Below are positions 35,581-44,700 of a DNA stretch of 64,000 nt, piece by piece. The notes under the pieces were generated by a model. The model saw only the letters and a program-made list of their open reading frames with translations. It searched no databases and was not told the DNA's origin. A program made the position numbers and the translations under genes. Where the stretch lies: contig NZ_NCEN01000008.1 of NCBI RefSeq assembly GCF_002280675.1, forward strand, positions 1 through 64,000. The letters are read 5' to 3'. Origin of the DNA: Novosphingobium sp. 32-60-15. GTDB taxonomy: Bacteria > Pseudomonadota > Alphaproteobacteria > Sphingomonadales > Sphingomonadaceae. Numbering within the stretch: position 1 is the first letter of the stretch; the number at the start of each line of letters is the position of its first letter.

Positions 35581-38274
35581 ATGAAGTCGAACTTCGCCGG
35601 TCGCACCGGACGCGCAGCTCTTATGTTCAGCGCATGCGGTCTTGCGCTTTGTGTCGCAGCCAACGCGCAGGCACAGGAAGCTGTGCCTGCCGACGAACAA
35701 GCGCAGCCTGCAACTGATCGGGCGGAAACTGATCCGGCATTCGGTGAAATCATCGTAACCGCATCCAAGCGCGAGCAGACGCTGCAGGACGTGCCGATTG
35801 CGGTTTCGGTGACCAGCGCGGAATCAATCGAACGTGCGTAAATACGCGATATCAAGGACTTGTCATCGCTAGTACCGTCGTTGCGAGTGAACCAGCTGCA
35901 AAGCTCGGCCAACACCAACTTCTACATCCGCGGCTTCGGCAACGGCGCAAACAACGCCGGTATCGAACCATCGGTCGGCCTGTTTGTTGATGGCGTGTAC
36001 CGTTCGCGGTCCGCATCGATGATTGCCGATTTGCCCGATGTGCAGCGCGTGGAAGTGCTGAAAGGCCCGCAATCAACGCTGTTCGGCAAGAACGCCAGCG
36101 CGGGCGTGATCTCGTTGGTCACGCAAAAGCCCAAGTTTGAATTCGGCGGCAATGTTGAGGCAAGCTACGGCAACTTCAATGCGATTGTCCTGAAGGGCGT
36201 TGTCACCGGTCCGATTTCAGAAACCATCGCAGCCAGCCTTGCGGGCGGTTACAACAAGCGCGACGGTTTTATTGATGATCTGGGCGCGGGTGTTCAGGAG
36301 AATGAACGCAACCGCTGGTTCGCGCGCGGGCAGATCCTGCTTGAACCAAGCAGTTCGCTGTCAGTCCGCTTGATTGCTGACTACGCCAAGATTGACGAAA
36401 ACTGCTGTGCAGTGGTGAACATTCGGCAATCCACAGCGACAGGTGCCGTCAAGGCGATTGGCGCGGGTCGCACAGTGATCAATGAGCCTTCGGGCAAGTT
36501 CAACGATGTTATCTACAACAACATCGCATCGTCCAACGACATTACGAATTGGGGTTTTTCGGGCCAGATCGATTATGAATTGGGACCGGTTAACCTGACG
36601 TCGATCACGGCATATCGCCGTACCGATGCGCTGACCGATCAGGATTCGGATTTCACCGGGGTTGATCTGCTGGGCCGCAACTTCCAGAACTTGCGCCTCA
36701 ATACGTTTACACAGGAATTCCGCGCTGCCACCAATTGGGACGGCCCCGTAAATGCGCTGTTGGGCGGCTTCTATTTCAACGAATCTGTCAACCAGACCAA
36801 CGACATCGCATGGGGCGCAAACGCGCGCACTTATGCAAACCTGCTTATTCAGGGCGCGACCGGTTGCGCAGTGGCAAGCCCGCGTTGCACCAACGTTGTA
36901 GCGCTTGAAACACAGCTTTCACCGCTGGTGGGGCGAAACCTTGCAGGTACGTTCTTTGCCAACGGGCAGGGACTTGATGAGAGCTACCGGCTGAAGAACG
37001 AGGCTTATTCGGCCTTTGGTCAGGTTGATTTTGAAATCGCCGATGGGCTGACGCTGACCGGCGGGCTGAACTACACCCACGATAGCAAACGCTTTTCGAC
37101 CAATACCACATCAAACGACGTGTTTGCCGGACTTGATTTCGTTGCGCTCGCCCGTGCTGGCGGAATTGCGCAAGGGCTGATTGGACGCGGCGTTAATCCC
37201 GCCGATCCAGCCGCTGTGCAGGCTTATGCAAGCGCGCCTGCCACCGCGCCGATTTTCCAGGCCATTGTTGCGGGCGCAACGGCGGCGTCGACCAATCCGG
37301 CGCTTAATCCGCTGCTGGGCCTGACGCCGTTGCAGTTCTTCCCGCCGTTCCAGAACGTGCCGAATGCCGTGGAATCGGGCCGGATCAGCGATGGTGACGT
37401 CAGCTATACCGCGCGTCTGGCTTGGGAAGTGACCGATACGGTCAACGTCTATGCGACATATGCGACGGGTTATAAGGCGGCATCGGTCAACCTTTCGCGC
37501 GATAGCCGTCCAAGCGGAGCTGACCTGATTGCGCTGCGGGCACAGAACCTTGCGGTTGCCAATCTTGGCTCGGGCAGCCGGTTTGCAGCAGCCGAAGACG
37601 CCACGCTTTACGAATTCGGGATGAAGGGCAACTGGGGCGTGGCTTCGGCCAACTTCGCAGTGTTCAAGCAGTCGATCCAGGGGTTCCAGTCGAACATCTT
37701 TACCGGCACGGGCTTCTTCCTTGCCAATGCGGGCAAGCAGTCGGTGTTCGGCATCGAATTTGACGGATCGGTCCGTCCGACCGATGCGCTGACATTGTCA
37801 GTCGCCATGACGTATCTGAAGCCCAAGTTTGACGAATTCAAACTTTCGGCGTTCGGTGATTTGAGCGGAACGACGCCAGCAGGGGTTTCGCCGCTGTCAA
37901 CAACGCTGGCGCTGGATTACAACCAGCCGCTGGGCAACGGTGATCGCGTAGTGCTGCACTTCGATTACCACTACGAAGCGTCGTTCAATCTGGTCGAAGG
38001 TTTGCCGGGGCTTGTGTTCCGCAATCCCGATGGCAGCCCGAATGCCAGCCTTGCATTGGCGGCAGCGCGTGAATTCCGGCAGGATATCAACGACGTGAAC
38101 GCGTCACTGACGTATGCGATGGAAAACGGTTTGTCGCTGACGGTCTGGGGCCGCAACTTGTTGAACGACCGTACGCTGTTGCAAATCTTTGATAGCCCGG
38201 CACAAAATGGCTCGCTGTCAGGATACCCCAACCAGCCGCGCACTTATGGCGTTTCAGCGCGGTTCACGTTCTGA
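35581..38274 (+). pseudogene. TonB-dependent receptor interrupted by an in-frame TAA
   Basis: A signal peptide (FSACGLALCVAANAQAQ) and TonB-box region (EIIVTASKREQTLQDVPIAV) lead into SAESIERA, then TAA at 35839-35841. The same frame continues at once with IRDIKDLSSLVPSLRV, the full plug (FYIRGFGNGANN, DGVYRSRSASMIADLPDVQR) and a 22-strand-type barrel ending GVSARFTF. Total 897 sense positions, normal for the family. The usual residue at the stop is Gln, so a single CAA-to-TAA change explains it. No substrate can be assigned. Either a recent nonsense mutation or a sequencing error. Confidence 0.9.
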
Positions 38275-38302
38275 TTGCCTATTAACACCTGATCGCATGG
38301 AG

Positions 38303-38330
38303 AAGGGGGCTTTGCGGCCCCCTTTTCTTT
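38303..38330 (+). terminator. Rho-independent terminator after the receptor gene
   Basis: GGGGGC (38305-38310) pairs with GCCCCC (38317-38322), followed by TTTTCTTT, starting 31 bases after the receptor stop. Confidence 0.88.
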
Positions 38331-38425
38331 CAACAGGGCTGCGGGGCGATACTTGCAGGCCGGGCCAATTCGTGGTCATTTTCAAATCCTGCGCGAAAGT
38401 GTGGGACGCAAAAGGGGGAATGACG

Positions 38426-38842
38426 ATGGAATGGATGTTGATGCCTTACCGGCGCTATGCCGATTTTTCGGGGCGTCTTCAGCGCAAGGAATATTGGATG
38501 TTCATCCTGTTCAACTCCCTTGTGGCCATGCTGTGCGTGGCTTTGATGATTGCAGGCGGCGTGGCGATGGATCAAAGCGGCCAGACCGAACCCGGCCCTC
38601 TGTTCTGGTTGGCGGTTGCGCTTTTGGTCGTTTTCGTGCTCGGCAGCCTCATTCCGTCTGTCGCGGTGCAAGTGCGCCGTTTCCATGATCAGGACAAATC
38701 GGGCTGGTTGGTTTTGCTGGCCTTCATCCCTTACGTGGGTGGCCTGATCGTGTTCATTTTCATGTGTTTAGAAGGAACGCGCGGTCCCAATCGCTTTGGC
38801 AATGATCCAAAGAATCCAACCAATTCTGACGTTTTTGCCTGA
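38426..38842 (+). CDS. DUF805 membrane protein, copy 1
   Basis: 138 residues, three to four TM helices. DUF805 marks: LMPYRRYADFSGRLQRKEYW at the start, VQVRRFHDQDKSGW in the middle and CLEGTRGPNRFG(N)DP at the end. ATG 38426 gives seven-base spacing from AGGGGG; the ATG at 38420 is too close to it. Function of the family is unknown. A related gene follows at 38897. Confidence 0.9.
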   Translation: MEWMLMPYRRYADFSGRLQRKEYWMFILFNSLVAMLCVALMIAGGVAMDQSGQTEPGPLFWLAVALLVVFVLGSLIPSVAVQVRRFHDQDKSGWLVLLAFIPYVGGLIVFIFMCLEGTRGPNRFGNDPKNPTNSDVFA

Positions 38843-38896
38843 TGGACCGGTGGAGCGCGGCCTAGCGCTGCGCTCACAAAATTTGAAAGCGCTGCC

Positions 38897-39313
38897 ATGA
38901 ACTGGATGATCCTGCCTTACCGCCGCTATGCCGAATTTGGCGGACGGTCGCGGCGCAAGGAATACTGGGGCTTTGCGCTATTCTATTTCATCGTGATGAT
39001 CGTTCTGAACGCGGTATTCGGCACGAATGATGTAGAGCGTGGCGGCGGCGCGTTCGTTTACGGAACGCGTCTGGTCGGGTCGGGCGGCTGGATCAGCGGA
39101 TTGTTCTGGCTGGTCAGCGTGGTGCCGGGACTTGCCGTATCGGTGCGGCGTTTGCACGATCAGGATCGCACGGGATGGCTGCTGTTGCTGTGGTTGATTC
39201 CGCTGTTCGGCTGGTTTGCCCTTTTAGTGTTGATGTGTCTGGACGGTACGCGCGGGGCCAACCGGTTCGGAGCGGATCCGAAAAGGCCTTCACCGGTGGA
39301 TGTGTTCCGGTGA
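38897..39313 (+). CDS. DUF805 membrane protein, copy 2
   Basis: 138 residues, the same length as copy 1 and the same motif order (LPYRRYAEFGGRSRRKEYWG, VSVRRLHDQDRTGW, CLDGTRGANRFGADP). The first extracytoplasmic loop differs (NDVERGGGAFVYGTRLVG here). A tandem duplication that has since diverged. Confidence 0.9.
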   Translation: MNWMILPYRRYAEFGGRSRRKEYWGFALFYFIVMIVLNAVFGTNDVERGGGAFVYGTRLVGSGGWISGLFWLVSVVPGLAVSVRRLHDQDRTGWLLLLWLIPLFGWFALLVLMCLDGTRGANRFGADPKRPSPVDVFR

Positions 39314-39342
39314 GGGCATGCTGAACTCAGATTGCACCTAAT

Positions 39343-39378
39343 TCCGTTCGTGTCTCGACTTCGCTCGACACGAACGGA
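39343..39378. repeat. Palindromic REP-like element between convergent genes
   Basis: TCCGTTCGTGTC (39343-39354) and GACACGAACGGA (39367-39378) form a 12-bp perfect stem around a TCGACTTCGCTC loop. The right arm with its flank, CTCGACACGAACGG, recurs at 43371-43384. It sits between convergent DUF805 and ybbP genes and may also act as a terminator. Confidence 0.85.
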
Positions 39379-39388
39379 TCAGGCGCAT

Positions 39389-41926
39389 TTACAACTCCCG
39401 CAGCACTTGCGCCGGCCTTGTCCTCAGCAGGCCGACCGAGCCGGTAATCGCCAGCCCCATGACCAGTGCGACGCCGCCGCCTAGCACACCAAGGATGCGC
39501 GGCCAGTCTGGCAGCCAGTCGAATTCAAACAACAGCACGATCACGCCCCACGCAACGCCGGTGCCAAGCAGCAGGGCAACGCCTGCCAGCAGAGCCGATA
39601 GCAAGCCGTATTCGGCCAGCAACAGGATGAGCAATTGACGGCGGCTGGCACCCAGTACGCGCAGAATGGTGTTGTCATAGGTCTTGCGTTCGCGCGCGGC
39701 GGCAATTGCGCCTGCCAGAACGGCCATTCCGGCAAGGATCGCCACGCTGGCCGCCGCAAGGATAGCCGTGCCCATTTGGGCAAGGATCGCGCGGGCCTGC
39801 CCCAGAACAGGGCCGATTTCGACAACAGAGCTGGAAGGCAGGGCCTTGACCAGACCGGACAGGATGGCGCGGCGCACTTGTGGGGACTTGGCTTGCGCGG
39901 GCAAACTGATGGTGGCGGCAAGGTTGTGCGGGGCATCGGTGATGGCGTTGGGGCTGAACACCAGCACGTAATTGAACCCCATGTTCTCCCAGTTGATCTG
40001 CCGGAACGAGGCGATTTTGGCACTGCGTTCAACGCCAAGGATCGACACCGCGATCCGGTCACCCAACTTCAGGCCAAGCACTTCGCGCAAATCATCATCG
40101 ACCGAAACGAGCGGTTCGCCAGTGTAGTTTTGCGTCCACCAGGTTCCTTGGGTCAGGACATTGCCTTCGGGCAGCGCGTCCGAATAGGTCAGGCCGCGAT
40201 CACCGCGCAGCGGCCAGGCGTTGTCGGGAATTTGTTTGAGATCGGCCACGCGGGTCATCGCATTTGCCGGTCCATAAGCCACAATGGAGCCGCGCAATGC
40301 AGCCACGGTGCGAATGTCGGCAGCAGGCGCAGCACCTTTCACAACGGCTTCAAATGCGTCCATCCGGTCACGCGGGACATCCAGCACGAAGTAATCCGGC
40401 GCGCGGGTTGGCACACGGCTGACGATATTTCCGTCAAGACTGGTCTGCACGCCCGCCAGCAGGACGAATGATGCCAGGCCAAAGCCCAGCGCCACGACCA
40501 GAGCAGATGTTTGTGCGCCGGGGCGATGGAGATTGGCCAGTGCCATGCGCGCGATGGCGCCCTTGGGCCGGGGCATCCGTGAGGCCAATGCCGTCAGGCC
40601 TTTGCCAAGCAAGGTCAGCAGCACAAACAGCAAGGCGGCTCCGCCCAGAAATCCGGCGGCGAGCAGGGGTTGCGGCGCGGTGAGGATAGCCAGTGCGGCA
40701 ATCCCTGCAAGGCCAAGCCCGACCGGTAGCAGCACTGCCCGCCATTGTGATGCCAGTGGATTGACCCGCGCCCGCATCAGCGCCATCGCCGGGAAATCCC
40801 GCGCGCGCACCAGCGGCGGCGCGGCAAATGTCAACGATATCAGCGCGCCATAAGCCGCAGCGATGGCCAGTGCGCGGGCATCGATCACAAGGCCGGGTTC
40901 GATGGGCAGCAAGCCTTTCAGCGCTTGACCCAGCAACGGCGTAACGCTGATACCAACCGCTAGCCCCGCAAGGATCGCCAATGCGGACGCCGCCGCGAGT
41001 TGCAGCAGAAAAATGCGCGCAATATCACCGCTGGATGCACCAAGGATCTTGAGCGTGGCAATGCTGTTGCGGCGCGCTTCAAGGTAGGAATTGACGCCGT
41101 TGCCAATGCCGATGCCTGCAATGGCAAGCGCAGCCAGCGCGACCAGCACGAGGAACTGGCCCATGCGTGAAACAAACCGGTCAAGGCTGGGCGAGGCTTT
41201 TTCGCGCGTACGCACCTCATAGCCTGCCAGCGGGTACTTGGCTTTGATGCTTTCGCCCAAGGCCACCGGATCGGCGCTGACGGGCAGCTTTACGCGCAAT
41301 TTGGTGCGGACCATCGATCCGGGCTGGACCAGAGCCGAGGCATCAAGCGCTGCCTTGCTGATGATGATCGTGGGGCCAAGCGAAAAGCCTTCTGCCAGCC
41401 GGTCGGGTTCGCTGCCGATAATGCCACCCACGGAAAGGACGGCTTTACCGACTTGAATCCTATCGCCGGTTTTGACGTCAAGACGGTCTGCCACGCCCGG
41501 CGCGATCCATGCAGACAGGCCCTGTGGCGGGCCAACGCTTTTGCCATCGGCAAGGGTGAAGCGCCCGTAAAGCGGCCATTTGGCGTCAACAGCTTTGAGT
41601 TCGACAGGGGTGGCGCGCGTTTCGGCACCGGGGACGGTGGCCATTGCCTGAAGTCGCGCGCCTTCGGACAGATCTCCCATGGCGGCAATGGCTGCCCGTT
41701 CATCGGATGTGGGCTGGCGCGCAGCCAGGGTAAATTCCACGTCAGCGCCAAGCATTTCGCGGCCGCGTGTGCGCAGTTCGCCCTCAATCGCGCCGGTCAG
41801 CGTGCCAATGGCGGAAAGCGCGGCTGTGCCCAGCACAAGGCAGACGAGCAGGAGGCGCAAGCCCTTGAAGCGCCAGTCCAGCCCGCGCTTTGCCAAACCC
41901 CAGGCTGCACCCCAGCCAAGGTTCAC
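39389..41926 (-). CDS. ybbP: ABC transporter permease, YbbP/FtsX type
   Basis: 845 residues. An N-terminal TM helix, a large periplasmic domain, then an FtsX-type set of TM helices near 250-390, further TM helices around 400-480, a second periplasmic domain, and three TM helices at the C-terminus (ILAAASVAILAGMAVLAGAI; LLSALLAGVALLLGTGVAW). Fits the YbbP family, whose partner YbbA hydrolyses ATP and whose neighbour TesA is an esterase. Start overlaps the ybbA stop by four bases (ATGA). Confidence 0.9.
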   Translation of the reverse strand: MNLGWGAAWGLAKRGLDWRFKGLRLLLVCLVLGTAALSAIGTLTGAIEGELRTRGREMLGADVEFTLAARQPTSDERAAIAAMGDLSEGARLQAMATVPGAETRATPVELKAVDAKWPLYGRFTLADGKSVGPPQGLSAWIAPGVADRLDVKTGDRIQVGKAVLSVGGIIGSEPDRLAEGFSLGPTIIISKAALDASALVQPGSMVRTKLRVKLPVSADPVALGESIKAKYPLAGYEVRTREKASPSLDRFVSRMGQFLVLVALAALAIAGIGIGNGVNSYLEARRNSIATLKILGASSGDIARIFLLQLAAASALAILAGLAVGISVTPLLGQALKGLLPIEPGLVIDARALAIAAAYGALISLTFAAPPLVRARDFPAMALMRARVNPLASQWRAVLLPVGLGLAGIAALAILTAPQPLLAAGFLGGAALLFVLLTLLGKGLTALASRMPRPKGAIARMALANLHRPGAQTSALVVALGFGLASFVLLAGVQTSLDGNIVSRVPTRAPDYFVLDVPRDRMDAFEAVVKGAAPAADIRTVAALRGSIVAYGPANAMTRVADLKQIPDNAWPLRGDRGLTYSDALPEGNVLTQGTWWTQNYTGEPLVSVDDDLREVLGLKLGDRIAVSILGVERSAKIASFRQINWENMGFNYVLVFSPNAITDAPHNLAATISLPAQAKSPQVRRAILSGLVKALPSSSVVEIGPVLGQARAILAQMGTAILAAASVAILAGMAVLAGAIAAARERKTYDNTILRVLGASRRQLLILLLAEYGLLSALLAGVALLLGTGVAWGVIVLLFEFDWLPDWPRILGVLGGGVALVMGLAITGSVGLLRTRPAQVLREL

Positions 41927-42615
41927 GCTTTGCTGTCCGAAATGATGCGCCCATCGGCAAGGCGCACGATCCGATGGCAGCGCGCCGCCAGAGCCTCGTC
42001 ATGCGTGACCATGATGAAGGTTGCGCCAGCCTCGGCCGCGCGGGCGAACAAGAGGTCCGCCACTGCCGCGCCATTGGTGTTGTCGAGGTTGCCGGTGGGT
42101 TCATCGGCAAACAGGATGGCAGGCTTTGGCGCAAGCGCGCGGGCGATGGCAACGCGTTGCTGTTCCCCGCCGGAAAGTTGCGCGGGATAATGGTGCAGGC
42201 GATGGCCAAGGCCGACAGCGACAAGTTCCGCCTCTGCCCGCGCCATGGCATCGGGCATACTGGCCAGTTCAAGCGGGGTTGCGACGTTTTCAAGCGCCGT
42301 CATCGTGGGCAGCAGGTGGAAGGCTTGCAAAACAATGCCGATGCGCCCGCGGCGGGCGGCGGCAAGGCCGTCTTCATCAAGCGCGGTAAAATCAGCCCCG
42401 GCCACGGACAAAGTACCGCCTGTGGCCCGCTCAAGCCCGGATAGGATGGCCAGTAGCGAGGACTTGCCCGAGCCGGAGGGGCCGAGCAGGGCCAGCGTGT
42501 CGCCCGCGTTCACGCAAAGGTCGATGCCACGAAGGATTTCCACCTGCGCTTCACCATTGCCAAGCGACAGGGTGAGGGCAGATGCAGCGATAACTTGGGG
42601 GTGGGTGCTTGTCAC
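41923..42615 (-). CDS. ybbA: ABC transporter ATP-binding protein
   Basis: 230 residues. Walker A GPSGSGKSS, Q-loop VLQAFHLLPTMT, signature LSGGEQQRVAIARAL, Walker B AILFADEPTGNLD and H-loop VTHDEALA are intact. LolD/MacB-like ATPase for the YbbP permease. GTG 42615 is preferred: TGAGG lies six bases upstream and the gap to tesA then leaves 68 bases for divergent promoters. An ATG at 42651 would add 12 unlike residues. Confidence 0.92.
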   Translation of the reverse strand: MTSTHPQVIAASALTLSLGNGEAQVEILRGIDLCVNAGDTLALLGPSGSGKSSLLAILSGLERATGGTLSVAGADFTALDEDGLAAARRGRIGIVLQAFHLLPTMTALENVATPLELASMPDAMARAEAELVAVGLGHRLHHYPAQLSGGEQQRVAIARALAPKPAILFADEPTGNLDNTNGAAVADLLFARAAEAGATFIMVTHDEALAARCHRIVRLADGRIISDSKA

Positions 42616-42683
42616 AAGCCTCAGGTGGCATAGATTGGTTGCATGGCGCAACCGGCACTTGGGGACGCGCCGCAGGAGTTACA

Positions 42684-43364
42684 ATGCGCTACGCCTCTCT
42701 TGTCGCCGCCTTTTTGATTGTAGGCTGTTCTGCCGAGAAGGCGTCCGATCCCGCGCCCTTGGCATCGCAGGCGGCTGTACCGGTGCCAGCGGATGCACCG
42801 GTTATCCTGGCGTTCGGGGACAGCCTTTACGCTGGTTATCAATTGAACCCGGGCGAGGGCTATCCGCCACGGCTGGAAGCGGCCCTACTGGCGGCGGGAA
42901 CGCCTGCGCGGTTGGTGAACGCCGGTGTTTCGGGTGATACCACCGCAGCGGCTTTGCAGCGGCTGGCGTTTACGCTCGACAATCAGCAGGTGAAGCCGGT
43001 GCTGGCGCTGGTAGGGCTGGGCGGGAACGACATGCTGCGCGGATTACCGCCCGAAGAAACGCGGGCAAACCTCGATGCGATCCTGAGCGAATTTGACAAG
43101 CGTGGCATTCCGGTGGTGCTGACGGGTATGATGGCCGCACCCAATATGGGTGAAAGTTATGGCAAGCAGTTCAATGGGATATGGCCCGAACTTGCGAAAA
43201 AGCATGAAGCTGCACTGGTGCCGTTCTTTCTGGAGCCGGTTCTGGGGAACAAGGCGCTGATGTTGGAAGATAATGTCCATCCCAATGCGCAAGGGGTGGA
43301 GCGGATTGTGGCGGCAACACAAGGGACGGTTGCTGCGGCGTTGAAGGCGGCGGTCAGCAAATAA
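42684..43364 (+). CDS. tesA: GDSL arylesterase/lysophospholipase
   Basis: 226 residues. N-terminal lipoprotein-type signal (FLIVGC15). SGNH hydrolase blocks: AFGDSLYAGY (nucleophile Ser), the block III GGND in LVGLGGNDML, and DNVHPNAQG with the catalytic Asp/His. Hydrolyses acyl esters in the periplasm. GCAGGAGTTACA precedes the ATG. Divergent from ybbA, as in many proteobacteria. Confidence 0.92.
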   Translation: MRYASLVAAFLIVGCSAEKASDPAPLASQAAVPVPADAPVILAFGDSLYAGYQLNPGEGYPPRLEAALLAAGTPARLVNAGVSGDTTAAALQRLAFTLDNQQVKPVLALVGLGGNDMLRGLPPEETRANLDAILSEFDKRGIPVVLTGMMAAPNMGESYGKQFNGIWPELAKKHEAALVPFFLEPVLGNKALMLEDNVHPNAQGVERIVAATQGTVAAALKAAVSK

Positions 43365-43370
43365 ACTTTG

Positions 43371-43384
43371 CTCGACACGAACGG
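43371..43384. repeat. Half copy of the palindromic REP-like element
   Basis: CTCGACACGAACGG matches the right arm of 39343-39378. Again placed between convergent genes (tesA and recF). Confidence 0.7.
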
Positions 43385-43387
43385 GAT

Positions 43388-44461
43388 TCAGAGTGTTTCT
43401 GCCACGCCGTCGCGCACCGACCATACCGCGCTGGCATCGGCGATTTCGGCAAAGGGGGCGATTTCAGTGCCGGTCATCCACACTTGCGCGCCCGATTGGG
43501 CCAAGCGGTCAAACAGCGCGGTGCGGCGGATGGGGTCAAGATGCGCGGCGATTTCATCCAGCAGCAGCAAGCGGGGGCGTTTCCCAGCGGTGAGGCTTGC
43601 GTGGGCCAGGACGATGGCGATCAGCATGGCTTTTTGTTCGCCGGTGGAGCAATCGGCGGCGGGGGCGTTTTTCGCAGCAAGCGTAACCGCCAGATCATCG
43701 CGGTGCGGGCCGATGAGTGAGCGTCCGGCGGCGCGGTCACGTCTGCGGCCTTCACGCAGCATGGCGCGCAAGGCGTCTGCTTCCAGCGGTGCTGCGCTGG
43801 CGTAATGCAGCAAGGGGCGAGCGAAGGGCTGTTCCGGCACCGTTTCCAGCAAAAGGCCAAGGTCTGCCACCAAGTCCGCGCGGGAAGACGCCATGGCCGC
43901 GCCGGTTTCGGCCATTTGCGCTTCAATGCCGTCTAACCATACCGGATCAGGCTCGCTTGCTTCGCCCAGCAACCGGTTGCGTTCACGCAGTGCGGATTCA
44001 TAGCGGGTGGCGGTGCGGGCATGGCCGGGTTCTCGGGCGAGAACGAGGCGATCAAGGAAGCGCCGCCGTGAACCTGCGCTTTCGGCGAACAGCCGGTCCA
44101 TCGCGGGGGTAAGCCATGTGATCGACAGCCATTCGCCAAGCCGCGCGGCAGGGCCTTCAGCGCCGTTGATACGCACCGTTCGGCGGCCCGGCGTTTGCGG
44201 ATCGGTGGCGGTTCCGATCTGCACCGCGCCATCTTCCATATCGGCGGCGACTGCAAACCCGCCGTTGCCATCGCGCCCTGCCATTTCTGCCGGTTGCGCG
44301 CGCCTGAGACCGCGTCCGGGGGCGAGCAGGCTGATTGCTTCAAGCACGTTGGTTTTGCCAGCGCCGTTTTCCCCCACCAGCACATTGAATGCACGCATGC
44401 CATCAAGCCGCGTGGCGGTGTGATTGCGAAAATCGCGCAAGGTCAGGCGGGTGATGGACAT
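43388..44461 (-). CDS. recF: DNA replication and repair protein RecF
   Basis: 357 residues. N-terminal MSITRLTLRDFRNH, Walker A VGENGAGKTNVLEA, a coiled central part, signature CSTGEQKAML and Walker B LLLLDEIAAHLD. Loads RecA at gaps with RecO/RecR. Normal length. It stands alone here, not with dnaA-dnaN-gyrB. Confidence 0.95.
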   Translation of the reverse strand: MSITRLTLRDFRNHTATRLDGMRAFNVLVGENGAGKTNVLEAISLLAPGRGLRRAQPAEMAGRDGNGGFAVAADMEDGAVQIGTATDPQTPGRRTVRINGAEGPAARLGEWLSITWLTPAMDRLFAESAGSRRRFLDRLVLAREPGHARTATRYESALRERNRLLGEASEPDPVWLDGIEAQMAETGAAMASSRADLVADLGLLLETVPEQPFARPLLHYASAAPLEADALRAMLREGRRRDRAAGRSLIGPHRDDLAVTLAAKNAPAADCSTGEQKAMLIAIVLAHASLTAGKRPRLLLLDEIAAHLDPIRRTALFDRLAQSGAQVWMTGTEIAPFAEIADASAVWSVRDGVAETL

Positions 44462-44517
44462 CGGTTGGTCGCGTTACGGGGTTTTGCGGTTTGGTGCAAA
44501 GTGAAGGGAGAATTTGG

Positions 44518-44692
44518 TTCGCGCAGAGCCGCAGAGCCGCAGAAGAAGCAGAGAACGGGGAGAAATTTTGATCGGGCGCAGCCCCGTTCAGGCCGGGTTG
44601 GCAACGCGATAGATATTCAAACCTGCCGGGCAGCAAGGTAGAACATCCCTGCGCTCTCTGCTTCCTCTGCGTCTCTGCGCGAAACATCCTTC
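44518..44692. repeat. Imperfect long inverted repeat element, about 175 bp
   Basis: The left arm TTCGCGCAGAGCCGCAGAG and onwards (44518-44553) is complementary with few mismatches to the right arm CTCTGCGTCTCTGCGCGAA (44674-44692) and its flank back to 44653. The unpaired middle (~100 bases) has no gene. It fills the recF-pspF gap and looks like a miniature inverted-repeat or REP-derived element. Confidence 0.7.
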
Positions 44693-44700
44693 TTCTTGAA

